Positions 1-9,000 of a stretch of DNA of 64,000 nucleotides are shown here, in pieces. Source of the stretch: Kribbella capetownensis. GTDB taxonomy: Bacteria > Actinomycetota > Actinomycetes > Propionibacteriales > Kribbellaceae. Position 1 is the stretch's first letter. Each line of letters begins with the position of its first letter. The notes below the pieces were generated by a model that was not told where the DNA came from, did not search any database, and saw only the letters and a list, made by a program, of their open reading frames with translations. Made by a program: the position numbers and the translations under genes. The stretch is taken from positions 310,001-374,000 of the forward strand of contig NZ_SJKD01000001.1 in NCBI RefSeq assembly GCF_004331485.1, in the 5' to 3' direction.

Positions 1-1049
1 TCACGCGCGCCCGGATAGTCGAGCTGCCAGCTCCGCGAGCGACGTACCGCACGCACGTCGCCGACCGGTCCGCCGTCACTGCGGTACTGCGCGAGCCGCC
101 GGAGCAACTCGACATCGCCGGCCCGGAGCGCCGCGAACTGCAGCCGGTCGAAGCGAGGGGCTTCGTCGAGCGCCGGCTGGTCGAGCCGGTCGAGCAGCTC
201 GTGGGTGAGCCCGAGTAGCTGTTGCTCCTCCTCCGCGGGCACCATCCCGAAGGCCGACAGCATCGCCGGCAGGTCGATCTGGGTGAAATGCGCGTGCAGC
301 CGTTGGCGAATCGACGGGAGAGCGCGATCGGCCAAGTCCATCACCAGGCCCGCCGACACGACCCGGTCGCGGATGTTGGCGAGCTGGAACTTCTGCTGGG
401 TGATCGAGTCGCCCGACTCCCGCTCGCGCCAGAAGTACACCGGGGCCGCGAGCGTGTCGACCGTGACCGCGTCGAGGTGCGCCTTCAGCGTGACCGGGTA
501 GTCCTCGTAGCGGATCGCCGGGAAGCGATAGCCGTACTCGTTCCAGAACGAACGCCGGTAGACCTTGTTCCAGACCATCCGGTCCAGCACGAGCTCGGGC
601 GTCTCCGACACGTGGGTGGCGAACCGGTCCCGAGTGAAGCACTGCCGTTGGAGGTACGACGGCCGGACGCCGTAGCTGTTGTTGAACCGCCGGGCGTTGC
701 CGCCGGCGAAGTCCGAGCCGGTACGGTCCAGCGTCCGGACCAGCAGTCCGAACCCGTGCCGTGTGACCAGGTCATCGCTGTCGACAAAGGCGACGTACTC
801 GCCGCTGGCGTGATCGACGCCGGTGTTGCGAGCCGGCCCGAGTCCGGCGTTGTCCTGCTGGACGAGGTGGAACCGGGAGTCCTTGGTGCAGAACTCCTTC
901 GCCACCACAGCGCTGTCGTCGAAGGAGCCGTCGTCGACCAGGATCGCCTCGAAGTCGGCCCAGGTCTGCCGGGCGATCGAGTCCAGACAGTCGCCGATGT
1001 ACTCACCGACGTTGTAGAACGGCACCACCACGCTCAGTCGCGGTTTCAT
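1..1049 (-). CDS. GT2 family glycosyltransferase (3' end outside window)
   Basis: This is a cytoplasmic GT-A glycosyltransferase expected to add a sugar from a nucleotide donor to a surface glycan. The N-terminus reads MKPRLSVVVPFYNVGEYIG, followed by the GT2 signatures VDDGS and the metal-binding DSDD in FVDSDDL. The ATG is at 1049, 2 nt after the TAG of the upstream gene, so it is the last visible gene of a minus-strand operon. The frame is open to base 1, so the C-terminus is missing. It is a close paralogue of the N-terminal ~330 residues of the gene at 3533-5815 and probably carries a similar long C-terminal region. Donor and acceptor are unknown. Confidence 0.85.
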   Translation of the reverse strand, partial: MKPRLSVVVPFYNVGEYIGDCLDSIARQTWADFEAILVDDGSFDDSAVVAKEFCTKDSRFHLVQQDNAGLGPARNTGVDHASGEYVAFVDSDDLVTRHGFGLLVRTLDRTGSDFAGGNARRFNNSYGVRPSYLQRQCFTRDRFATHVSETPELVLDRMVWNKVYRRSFWNEYGYRFPAIRYEDYPVTLKAHLDAVTVDTLAAPVYFWRERESGDSITQQKFQLANIRDRVVSAGLVMDLADRALPSIRQRLHAHFTQIDLPAMLSAFGMVPAEEEQQLLGLTHELLDRLDQPALDEAPRFDRLQFAALRAGDVELLRRLAQYRSDGGPVGDVRAVRRSRSWQLDYPGAR

Positions 1050-1051
1050 GG

Positions 1052-2719
1052 CTAGCGCTTCCGCACGCGTCGAGCGACCTTGCGCGCCACCACCCGCGGC
1101 TTCCGGATCTGCGCGGCGTGGAAGACCACCCGGGACAGCGCGTACGTCCGGGATCCGCGGATGCGGTTGTGGTCCGCGGTCACCTTCTGCAGCTGGGTCC
1201 GCAGTTCACGGATGCGGTTCTCCCGCGTCTTCATCGCCTTGTTGCGGAATCCGAGCGTGCGCTCGAGACCGAAGACGTGTCCCCGCAGCTCGAACAGCTC
1301 CTGCCGCGCCCGCTCGGCATCCGCCAACGCGGTGCGCACGTCGGCGGCCGCATGCTCACGAGTTTCGAGTACGCCGGCCAGTGCGGCGGCCAACTCCTTG
1401 CCGCGAGCAACGTGTCCGGCCGACGCCGGCGGGGTGTCGGGTGAGGTCGCCTGCACCGGCTCCGGCAGCTCGATCCCGGACATGCTCATCCAGGTCGACA
1501 CGAGATCGTCGCCCACCATCCACGGCGGCCACGGGTGGCGCCGGTGCTGCCCGATCAACCGATCGTGGAACCGGTACCAAGCAGCCGCCAGCAGGTCCGC
1601 GCTGTCGGTCGGCTCCTCAGTCACCCACGGCGAAACCCCATGAGCAAAGGACTCCCCGTCAATCACCACGTCGTCCCACCGAAGCACGACCGGCGAGTCC
1701 GCGGCCCACTCTCCGAGACGCGCGGCCAGCTTGCGGAACGCCGGCACGTCTTCAGCCGCAGCCAAACGGATCAGCGCGGACTCCACCGACGTACCATCCG
1801 GCACCTTGGCAGGCACGACGGGGGGGTCGAAGAGCAGTCCATCAGCAGGCGAAGTTCCACCAGTGATGGAGGTTTGCCAGCCGGTTGGGGTCTTGTCCGC
1901 GGTGAGGACGGACGGTCCGGTCTGGGCATAGAGGTCGTGCTCGGCGTGCATGCCGCAGATCGCGATCCAGCCGGTGGGAATGGCGGACAGCAGACCAGCC
2001 CGGGCAGCCGAGTCGACACCGTCGGCGATCGGCGAGAGCACAGGGACATCGGCTGCGTCCAAGGCGTCCACGGCCAACCGCGTCGGCAGCTCCCCCGGCC
2101 GAGCGGCTGCGGCGACCTCAGCCGCCACGAACGCCCGCGAGCCGAAGTCCGCGTAGAGCTGCGCTGTCCAGGGCAAGGCGGACGCGAACTGGTCGACCGA
2201 CACCGGGCGGGTCGGGTCGTCGTGCAGCGGACGCCATTCGTCGTCACCGTGGCGCTGGTCGGCAGGACGGCTGTCGAGCAGGTTCAGCAGGGAGAACTCG
2301 TTCTGGAGAGCGAGCACGACCACTGCGTCCGGAGCAGCCAGTGCAGTCAATGTCTGAAGGCGCTCGGTCCAGCTGAGGTCGCCGCTGTCGTAGCCCAACA
2401 CCCGGTCGAGTCCGTCAGCGGCAACGACCACCTGGAACGGTTCAGCCTGCAGACCGTCGAGAGCGCCGGCCACGACCTGCAGTCGATCGCCGAACTCCGC
2501 GGCCAACTCCTCCGCGTCCGACACGGAGCGCACGAGGACTGTCGTATCGGCAGCACGGTCGAGAACGGCCGAGATCAGCGGGCGCGAGTGCGGGCCGACG
2601 ATCAACGTACGACGTTCGCTCGGAAGCGCGTCGGCCAGCAGAGCGGCCAGGGCCGGACGGTGGTCGGTGCTGTCGGTCCACGGCTGCATCTCACCGAGAA
2701 CCACCTGCAGGTCAGACAC
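1052..2719 (-). CDS. MTL family protein (methyltransferase-fold-like) with C-terminal coiled coil
   Basis: Not recognised as a named family. The 555-aa protein is a divergent paralogue of the proteins at 11449-12903 and 18931-20433. Shared landmarks are GPHS near residue 43, VLVRS-DAEE, a DGLDRVLG block and a NEFSLLNLL stretch. This layout resembles a class I Rossmann methyltransferase (compare ENRLGLKYL in glycan-cluster methyltransferases), but no clear GxGxG SAM loop is visible, so activity is uncertain. Unlike its paralogues it has an extended C-terminal region rich in charged heptads (about residues 450-520), probably a coiled coil, and ends in a basic tail. It overlaps the upstream MHH gene by 8 nt. 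Confidence 0.75.
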   Translation of the reverse strand: MSDLQVVLGEMQPWTDSTDHRPALAALLADALPSERRTLIVGPHSRPLISAVLDRAADTTVLVRSVSDAEELAAEFGDRLQVVAGALDGLQAEPFQVVVAADGLDRVLGYDSGDLSWTERLQTLTALAAPDAVVVLALQNEFSLLNLLDSRPADQRHGDDEWRPLHDDPTRPVSVDQFASALPWTAQLYADFGSRAFVAAEVAAAARPGELPTRLAVDALDAADVPVLSPIADGVDSAARAGLLSAIPTGWIAICGMHAEHDLYAQTGPSVLTADKTPTGWQTSITGGTSPADGLLFDPPVVPAKVPDGTSVESALIRLAAAEDVPAFRKLAARLGEWAADSPVVLRWDDVVIDGESFAHGVSPWVTEEPTDSADLLAAAWYRFHDRLIGQHRRHPWPPWMVGDDLVSTWMSMSGIELPEPVQATSPDTPPASAGHVARGKELAAALAGVLETREHAAADVRTALADAERARQELFELRGHVFGLERTLGFRNKAMKTRENRIRELRTQLQKVTADHNRIRGSRTYALSRVVFHAAQIRKPRVVARKVARRVRKR

Positions 2720-3533
2720 GCTCTCTCCAATCGAACAGCATCCGCAACTCCGCGGGCGGCATCATCCAGGGCTTGCCCAGCTCCAGGTCGGTCGTCGCCT
2801 GCGCGGCTCCCAGGTCGATCGACTTGCCGAGCATCTCCGGCCACAGCCGCTCGATCCGGCTCTGCCCACCGAACAAGGGGTTCTCGCCTTCCATCTCCAT
2901 CGGGTCGCCGTACACCGCCGGTTCGCAGCCGGCCGCGACGCCGTAGAAGATTGCCGTCGACAACCGGTTGGCGGCGACCCGCTTGTGCCGCCGCAGCTCG
3001 TCGAGTTGCTTGAACAGGAAGCGCCGGTCGGTGCGCTCGTAGGAGAACCCGCGCTGCCCGAACGACACCACCCGGAAGCCCGCGTCCTCGTAGTACCCGC
3101 GCACTTCCGGACGGTCGTATTCGGTGTAGTAGAGGCTGAACGTGACCGGGCCGGGTTCGGTCTCGCGGATCTCGTCGATCAGCCGCTGGTGATCGCCGTG
3201 GATCTTGCCACCCTCCCAACCGTGGAAGAGGAACCACAGCGTGCCCTCGCGCTCGACCGGCTCGGCCTGCTGCTCCAACTCCTGCAGGTACAGGAAAGGC
3301 GCGCCGATGCTGTGGTAGTTCCGCCGGCCGAGTGCGTGCCCCCGCCGCCGCGGTGCGTCGCTCCAGGTGAACCGCCAGGCCCCGTCGTAGAACTCGTGCA
3401 CCGGGTTCCACCCACAGCCGATGTTCCAGCCGTGCTGCAGATATCCGCGCAGCCGCGGCGGGTGGTCGAAGTCCAGACCCGCGTAGCGGGCCAGGATGTG
3501 CGTCTGACCGTAGTAGTGATTGTGATGATGCAT
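2712..3533 (-). CDS. MHH family protein, candidate glycosyltransferase
   Basis: The 273-aa protein starts MHHHNHYYGQTHILARYAGL. I chose the ATG at 3533 because it forms a TGATG overlap with the stop of the upstream GT2 gene and because its paralogue at 12903 starts the same way. Conserved blocks are GYLQHGWNI, WSD.(P/V)RRRGH, LFHGWEG, YYTEYDRPEVR, and near the C-terminus NRLSTAIFYG followed by YGDPM. The last two look like the donor-binding part of GT-B enzymes such as sialyl- or polysialyltransferases. That assignment is an inference from motif shape and gene context. There is no signal peptide or membrane span, so it should act in the cytoplasm. Confidence 0.75.
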   Translation of the reverse strand: MHHHNHYYGQTHILARYAGLDFDHPPRLRGYLQHGWNIGCGWNPVHEFYDGAWRFTWSDAPRRRGHALGRRNYHSIGAPFLYLQELEQQAEPVEREGTLWFLFHGWEGGKIHGDHQRLIDEIRETEPGPVTFSLYYTEYDRPEVRGYYEDAGFRVVSFGQRGFSYERTDRRFLFKQLDELRRHKRVAANRLSTAIFYGVAAGCEPAVYGDPMEMEGENPLFGGQSRIERLWPEMLGKSIDLGAAQATTDLELGKPWMMPPAELRMLFDWRERV

Positions 3534-5815
3534 CAGCGCACCTCCACGTGCAGAGTGCCGGCATGCGGTCGTACGGCGAGGGCGTGCGCACCGCGGGAGA
3601 TCGTCAAGGGCAATCGGCTGCACAGGAAGGGCTCGCACTGCACGGCGTGCGTCGAGCCATCGGGCTTCGTCGCGAACAGGATCCAGTCGGCCAGCGATGC
3701 CAACGGATCCACCGAAACCTTCACCGCGACCGCCGGAATCAACGCGTCCACGTCGGCCTCCGCTTCCCAGCCGTGCTCGGACAAGGTACGGCGGCACGCG
3801 ACGTCCAGGTGATCGTCGGAGTCGGCCAGGTAGCGGCGCCAGCTGAAACCGACGTCTCCGCCATCACTCCCGCGCACCACCAACATGTTGCCGACAGCAA
3901 CCGCAGTGGTCGCGACCGTCCGGATCGGGGACTCGTGCAGGTTCACGTATCCACCGGTGGACCGCGTCAGCGTCACCACGCGGCCGTCCTCGGCGTACGA
4001 GACCGCGGACTCACCGGCGGTCCACAGCAAGACTCGCTGCTCCCGCTCGGGACCACGCAACCGGAGTACGCGCGTCGTCCGCTGGCCGAACGGGTCGTCC
4101 GGATTGGCCTGCGCCAGAATGTCCCCGATCGCCAGCCGGGCGGTGAAGTCACGCCCGTCGACCTCCAGCGAGATCTCTTCTTCGCCGCCAACGACGGGCC
4201 GGGTGACGAACAACGACGGCTCGTCGAACGACGACCGCCCGCGCAACACCAGCGCACCCGGCTCCCGCTCGACCGAGGTCAATCGGCAGGGATCGGTGAG
4301 CCGCCGGACGGAGAAGCATCCGTTCCTGCCCGGCCCGGGCTGGATCCAGCTCGTCTCGTCGATCCACGCACCAGGCGGCCACCCAGGACTCCCCGGTCCC
4401 TGCCCACGGAGCACGTCCCGCCAGACCCGTCGCCCGGACTTCATCCGTACGTCGAAATGCGCCGGACCGCCCGTGCACGCGGCGAGCAACTCGCGGTCCA
4501 GCAGCACCTCGAAGCCGACCCTCGTCGTGTCTCCGTGCAGGTCCAGCGCGTCGTGCCGGCGTACCTCGAGCCGATGTGGAACGTCGTCGATGACCAGCGA
4601 GATCTGCAGGCTCGAGGACGGTGTGGTCTCCAGATGCCGGATCTCCGCGGTGCCCTTGACCGACAACTTCCCGGCGACCCAAGCCACCTCACGCACACTC
4701 GTCGCGAGCGTCAGATCGCTGTCCGAGACCCAGTACAGCTCCTGCGGTACGACGGCCTCGCGCAGGCCCGGGTACTTGTAGTCGAGCTGCCAGGGCTGCC
4801 GCGGGCGTGGCACTGTCCGGGCGCCGCCACGAAGCCCACCATCGTTGCGGAACAGCGCGAGCCGCCGGAGCAGTTCGACGTCCCCAGACCGGAGTGCGGC
4901 GTGCTGGATCCGGTCGTACCGGTGGGTGGTCGCCAGAACCTCGTCGTCCAGCCGGTCGAGCAACTCCCGCGAGAGCTCGACCAGGTGTTGCTCCTCGTCG
5001 GCGGGCACAGTGCCGAACGCGGACATCAGGGTGAGCAGGTCGATCTGGGCCAGGTGCGCATGCACCCGGCGACGGATCACCGGCAGGCCGTCCTCGACCA
5101 GGTCCATCACCAGACCTGCCGAGAACACCCGGTCACGGATGTTGCCGAGCTGGAACTTCTGCTGCGTGATCGACTCGCCGGACTCGCGCTCGCGCCAGTA
5201 GTAGACCGGAGCGGTGATCGTGTCCACGGTGACCGCGTCCAGGTGCGCCTTGAGGGCGACGGGGTAGTCCTCGTACCGGATCGGTGGGAAGCGGTACCCG
5301 TTCTCGGTCCAGAACGATCGCCGGTAGACCTTGTTCCACAGCATCCGGTCCAGCACCAGGTCGGGCACCTCGGACACGTGGGTGGCGTTCCGTGCGCGGG
5401 CGTAGGGCTGCCGGTGGAGCCACGAGGGGCGGATGCCGAAGCTGTTGTTGAACCGCCGGGCGTTGCCGCCGGCAAGATCCGAGCCGGTCCGGTCCAGCGT
5501 CCGGATCAGCGCCTCGAAGCCGTGCCGGGAGACCAGGTCGTCGCCGTCGACGAACGCCAGGTACTCGCCGGAGGCCAGATCGATGCCGGTGTCACGGGCC
5601 GGCCCGGGCCCGGCGTTGTCCTGCTGGACGAGGCGGAACCGGCGGTCGCGGGAGCAGAATTCCTTCGCGATCACCGCGCTGTCGTCCGGCGATCCGTCGT
5701 CGACCAGGATCGCCTCGAAATCGGCCCAGGTCTGCCGGGCGATGGAGTCCAGGCAAGCGCCGATGTACTCACCGACGTTGTAGAAGGGCACCACCACGCT
5801 CAACCGCGGCGTCAC
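3533..5815 (-). CDS. GT2 glycosyltransferase with long beta-rich C-terminal region
   Basis: The 760-aa protein begins at a GTG. Residues 1-110 are a GT-A GT2 domain with SVVVPFYNVGEYIG, VDDGSPDD, and DGDD as the metal-binding DXD, followed by ITQQKFQL and a helical section to about residue 330. Residues ~340-760 are predominantly short beta-strand-like segments with no motif I recognise. Comparable beta regions occur in teichoic-acid type GT2 polymerases. It heads a coupled minus-strand operon (GT2, MHH, MTL, GT2) with the MHH start overlapping its stop. It probably elongates or decorates a cell-wall glycopolymer. Confidence 0.85.
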   Translation of the reverse strand: MTPRLSVVVPFYNVGEYIGACLDSIARQTWADFEAILVDDGSPDDSAVIAKEFCSRDRRFRLVQQDNAGPGPARDTGIDLASGEYLAFVDGDDLVSRHGFEALIRTLDRTGSDLAGGNARRFNNSFGIRPSWLHRQPYARARNATHVSEVPDLVLDRMLWNKVYRRSFWTENGYRFPPIRYEDYPVALKAHLDAVTVDTITAPVYYWRERESGESITQQKFQLGNIRDRVFSAGLVMDLVEDGLPVIRRRVHAHLAQIDLLTLMSAFGTVPADEEQHLVELSRELLDRLDDEVLATTHRYDRIQHAALRSGDVELLRRLALFRNDGGLRGGARTVPRPRQPWQLDYKYPGLREAVVPQELYWVSDSDLTLATSVREVAWVAGKLSVKGTAEIRHLETTPSSSLQISLVIDDVPHRLEVRRHDALDLHGDTTRVGFEVLLDRELLAACTGGPAHFDVRMKSGRRVWRDVLRGQGPGSPGWPPGAWIDETSWIQPGPGRNGCFSVRRLTDPCRLTSVEREPGALVLRGRSSFDEPSLFVTRPVVGGEEEISLEVDGRDFTARLAIGDILAQANPDDPFGQRTTRVLRLRGPEREQRVLLWTAGESAVSYAEDGRVVTLTRSTGGYVNLHESPIRTVATTAVAVGNMLVVRGSDGGDVGFSWRRYLADSDDHLDVACRRTLSEHGWEAEADVDALIPAVAVKVSVDPLASLADWILFATKPDGSTHAVQCEPFLCSRLPLTISRGAHALAVRPHAGTLHVEVR

Positions 5816-5865
5816 TTAGGCAAAACTCCCCTCGCTGCAGCTGGGTGTGCCCCCCAAAGCACTGT

Positions 5866-6618
5866 CTACGTAGCGGCAACGAGATGAACGGTCAGAAGGT
5901 TATGCACGGGTTCGAATCCGTATCGGGCCCAGACCCGCTGGATTCCGGTCTGGTGCGCTTGGGTGGACACCACCAGACGCCGGGACGTGGCAGCGTCCTC
6001 GATGGCCGAGAGCAGGTGGCCGTAGCGGCCGCGGCCCTGCTCGGCGGGGACGACTCCGGCCAGCTGGATCTCGGTCCAGGACCGCTGCTGGTCGAGTGAG
6101 GCGATAGCGAGCACCCGCCGGTCGGGACCACGCAGTACGACGGCACCGGTCTCCGCGATCCGCCGTCGGGCCCACTCCTGCCGGCCGGCCAACGCGGCGG
6201 CGCGGTCGAAGACGGGGTTGGAGCAGTAGTGGTTCCCCGAGTCGCCGAAGACGTCGGCGGCCAGGTCGTCCACCAGTACATCGTCAGCTGTCGGCTCCAG
6301 CTGCACCGTGAACCCGGCCAGTGGCGCGGGGCGCCGGCCCTTGCCGACCGGGAGAGACCAGAACACGACCGTGTCAGCCAGCAGCGCCTGCCGCGGCCCA
6401 CTCGACAGCGCGGCGAACCAGGTCGTCTCCCGCGCCGGGTAGCGCAACACGATCACGTCGGCGGTCGATCGCTCGACCGCGGCCAGGACCTCGGCGAGCG
6501 GCGTACCGGCCGAGGCGGACACCGACATCCGGTCGATCGAGACCCCGAACCGCTTCGCCGCGTCCACAGACGGGCGCACCGTCAACTCGCCGGCCTCGAG
6601 CGCGTCGTACCAACTCAT
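5866..6618 (-). CDS. PseH/WecD-like GNAT N-acetyltransferase
   Basis: The 250-aa protein starts MSWYDALEAG. The C-terminal half is a GNAT fold: an LAGVVPAEQGRGRYGHLL segment carries the acetyl-CoA Q/RxxGxG/A-type loop, and the earlier GNHYCSNPVFD resembles the HYHxNP block of WecD-type amino-sugar acetyltransferases. Near PseB, PseC and PseG homologues its likely job is N-acetylation of the 4-amino sugar in nonulosonic-acid synthesis, using acetyl-CoA. The N-terminal ~100 residues have no assignment. A second copy has decayed to a 47-bp scar at 17678-17724. The exact sugar substrate is an inference. Confidence 0.75.
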   Translation of the reverse strand: MSWYDALEAGELTVRPSVDAAKRFGVSIDRMSVSASAGTPLAEVLAAVERSTADVIVLRYPARETTWFAALSSGPRQALLADTVVFWSLPVGKGRRPAPLAGFTVQLEPTADDVLVDDLAADVFGDSGNHYCSNPVFDRAAALAGRQEWARRRIAETGAVVLRGPDRRVLAIASLDQQRSWTEIQLAGVVPAEQGRGRYGHLLSAIEDAATSRRLVVSTQAHQTGIQRVWARYGFEPVHNLLTVHLVAAT

Positions 6619-6630
6619 AGGCCACGGAGC

Positions 6631-6708
6631 TTAGTCGGTGTCGTCGATCGATTCGGTGAACGTGTGGTGCCCGGGTTATCGAGGCTGTCGTAGCCGAGCA
6701 GCTCGCAT
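6631..6708 (-). pseudogene. Scar of a DPM1-like GT2 gene (both ends kept, middle deleted)
   Basis: On the minus strand an ATG-CGA start at 6708 is joined directly to GGCTACGACAGCCTCGATAA, which matches the 3' end of the intact gene at 17737-18732 (GYDSLDDPGHH). About 0.9 kb of coding sequence is missing, and one base is lost inside the CACCACAC stretch. Flanking DNA on both sides also matches: 6709-6725 matches the sequence upstream of the intact start, and 6619-6630 matches the spacer to pseH. It is therefore a relic in its original location. Confidence 0.75.
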
Positions 6709-6739
6709 GAGGGACCTCCGACCGGGACTCCTACTCGTG

Positions 6740-6775
6740 GTGACACTGCGCATTCGTGACACTACTGTTACGGCA
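6740..6775 (+). promoter_or_regulatory. Candidate sigma70-type promoter, leaderless start
   Basis: GTGACA at 6740-6745 and TACTGT at 6763-6768 are separated by 17 bp. The predicted transcription start falls about 7 nt after the -10, at or next to the ATG at 6775. The gene has no Shine-Dalgarno sequence, which fits a leaderless mRNA of the kind common in actinobacteria. Inference from motif spacing only. Confidence 0.45.
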
Positions 6776-9000
6776 TGCGCGCGAAGGCGAAGCGGCGGGG
6801 GCCGCGCACGGCGGGGCCTTCCCTGTCCGGTCTGCTGGCCGGGGTGTTGGTCCTCGTGCTGGCGATCGCCCTGCTCTTCCTGCACTCGACACCGAGTGAG
6901 GTCGCGCGCTTCGTGCTGTTCACCGGGCTCGCAATCGCGCTGCCGGGGTTCGCTCTGTGGCGGCTGATCGGCAGCTACGGCCGCAACCTGGTCGAGGACC
7001 TCGCAGCCGGCTTCGCAGTGGGCACAGCCGCGCAGGTCATCGTCTATCTGGCCAGTGCGTCGGTCGGGCTGCAGGCGTGGTCGTGGGTGTGGGCGCCGGT
7101 CGTGCTGCTGACCACCTTCGTGGACACTGACGTCAGAGCGCGGGTGTGGCGGCGGGTCGACCAGCCACTCCGACCACTCCAGGCCTGGCTGCTCACTGCC
7201 TCGACCGCAGTCGTCGTACTGATCGTCTACCGGCGCGGACCGGGTCAGTTCCTGCCCGCGTACACGGACCCGCTGCGTTCGTATCCGGACCTGGCCTTCC
7301 AGCAGGCCCTGGCCGCCAGCGCCAAGTACGACGTACCGATCTCGACGCTGTGGCTCGGTGGCGAGCCGATGAAGTACCACACGTTCTTCCACCAGGCGAC
7401 GGCCGCGACCGCGTGGGGGACACGGATCGACCTGACCGACCTGATCCACTCGCTGGGCTGGCTGCCGCTGTTCCTGGCCGGGTGCGGACTGGTGTTCGCG
7501 CTGACCACGCGGTTCGCGCCGACCGCGGAGTCGGGTGCGACCTGGGCCGGGCCGCTCGCCGTACTGATCGCCGGCCTCGGCGGTGCGGTGCAGCCGCTGG
7601 CGGACCAGGGTCTCGGCGGGATCTCCACCGCCGTCGCGGCGTACCTGAGCCCGACGCAGAACCTCGCCGTACTGATCGCGCTGGCGCTCTGCATCGTGGC
7701 GGTCGACCTGCTGCGATCCGGTACGCCGCGCGCCCGGTGGGTGCTGCTGATCCTGCTGGCGCTGGTCGCGGCCGGCGCGAAGTCGACGATCCTTCCGTTG
7801 CTGGGCATCGGGTTCGCGTTCGCGTTCCTGCACCTGGGGCTGCAGCGGCGGAGCAACCGGCCGGCTTTGATCGGCGGAGCCCTGTCGTTCGCGATCTTCC
7901 TGGCCGCGCTGGTGACGATCTTCGGCGGGAGCACGTGGGGAACGGAGGTGAAACCGTTTCAGACCTTCGTCCAGTTGGCGCCGTACTCGACGCTGGTCTC
8001 CGAGCCGCACGCGCAACTGTTGTCGGGGGCAACGACCTTGCTGAGCTGGGGACTCGCCGCGTCCGGAATGCTGTTCCTGGGGAGGAAATGGCGCGACACC
8101 GGCGCTGTGTTCCTGGTGGGCTTCGCAGTGGCGGGTCTGCTCGGGACGCTCCTGACGACGCAGTCGGGGATCAGCCAGCTGTACTTCCTGCGGACGGCGT
8201 TCCCGGTGATTGCGGTGCTCGCGTCCGTTGGGCTGGCCAACCTGGTCGGACGCCTCGGCGATCGGCGGGGCGTCGTACTCGTGGGTGCTGCCGGGTTGCT
8301 CAGCTTGGTGGCGCTCGGCATTGCACGGGCGGAGTCGACCGACTTGCGTGGCATCAAAGGCCCTTGGCTGTGGACGGCTGCGGCGATCGGAGTGGTCGGC
8401 GTCGTCGTCGCCGTGGTCTGGAAGCTGTCCCGGCGTCCGGGGAACTTCTTCGTGGCTCTGCTCGCCGGAGCCGTCGCGGCGAGCATGATCGGGGCGGCAC
8501 TCGTTCCGTTGCAGGCGTTCGTGTCCGACAAGGCATCGAACCTGGTCTTCGCCCACACCAGCCGCGGTGGAGCGACCGCCGCGGAGGCCGGCGCCGCGCA
8601 GTGGCTGCGGCGGAACAGCCGGCCCGGCGACCTGATTGCCACGAACGCGCACTGCATCATCCAGCGGGACGGTCTGTGCGACAGCCGGCACTTCTGGCTG
8701 GCTGCGCTGTCCGAGCGTCCGGTGCTGATCGAAGGCTGGTCGTATTCCAACCAGGCGAACCGGATCGCACTCACCACCGGCGGCAACCCCAGCCTGATCC
8801 CGTACTGGAACCGCGAGGAGCTCGCCGTCAACGACGCCGTCTTCAAGTCGCCGACGCCGGCGACGATCGAGCGGCTCCGCACCGCCGGTGTGCGCTGGCT
8901 GTACGCCGACAACCGGGCCGGCGAGGTGTCACCTGCACTGCACACCTATGTGCGGCTCCGGCACGCCACCCTGGACGCGACGATCTACGAGATCAGGTGA
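6775..9000 (+). CDS. Polytopic membrane protein, GT-C-like
   Basis: The 741-aa protein has about 12-14 hydrophobic spans, starting at residue ~17. A long loop after the fourth or fifth span contains YPDLAFQQALA and GGEPMKYHTFFHQATA, a polar acidic/His layout reminiscent of GT-C enzymes that use lipid-linked sugars. A soluble C-terminal domain (~residues 590-741) includes WLRRNSRPGDLI, EGWSYSNQANR and GVRWLYADNR. The protein at 24850-27162 is a divergent homologue with the same order of blocks. It probably works in glycan transfer or polymerisation at the membrane. It overlaps the convergent pseG-like gene by 8 nt. A fragment of a second copy lies at 18788-18850. Confidence 0.75.
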   Translation: MRAKAKRRGPRTAGPSLSGLLAGVLVLVLAIALLFLHSTPSEVARFVLFTGLAIALPGFALWRLIGSYGRNLVEDLAAGFAVGTAAQVIVYLASASVGLQAWSWVWAPVVLLTTFVDTDVRARVWRRVDQPLRPLQAWLLTASTAVVVLIVYRRGPGQFLPAYTDPLRSYPDLAFQQALAASAKYDVPISTLWLGGEPMKYHTFFHQATAATAWGTRIDLTDLIHSLGWLPLFLAGCGLVFALTTRFAPTAESGATWAGPLAVLIAGLGGAVQPLADQGLGGISTAVAAYLSPTQNLAVLIALALCIVAVDLLRSGTPRARWVLLILLALVAAGAKSTILPLLGIGFAFAFLHLGLQRRSNRPALIGGALSFAIFLAALVTIFGGSTWGTEVKPFQTFVQLAPYSTLVSEPHAQLLSGATTLLSWGLAASGMLFLGRKWRDTGAVFLVGFAVAGLLGTLLTTQSGISQLYFLRTAFPVIAVLASVGLANLVGRLGDRRGVVLVGAAGLLSLVALGIARAESTDLRGIKGPWLWTAAAIGVVGVVVAVVWKLSRRPGNFFVALLAGAVAASMIGAALVPLQAFVSDKASNLVFAHTSRGGATAAEAGAAQWLRRNSRPGDLIATNAHCIIQRDGLCDSRHFWLAALSERPVLIEGWSYSNQANRIALTTGGNPSLIPYWNREELAVNDAVFKSPTPATIERLRTAGVRWLYADNRAGEVSPALHTYVRLRHATLDATIYEIR

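Noticed and set aside
6676..8691. 671-codon Gln/Arg-rich antisense frame over the GT-C-like gene
   Set aside because: Composition (QQ, RR, DR repeats) is typical of the reverse frame of a hydrophobic membrane protein gene.
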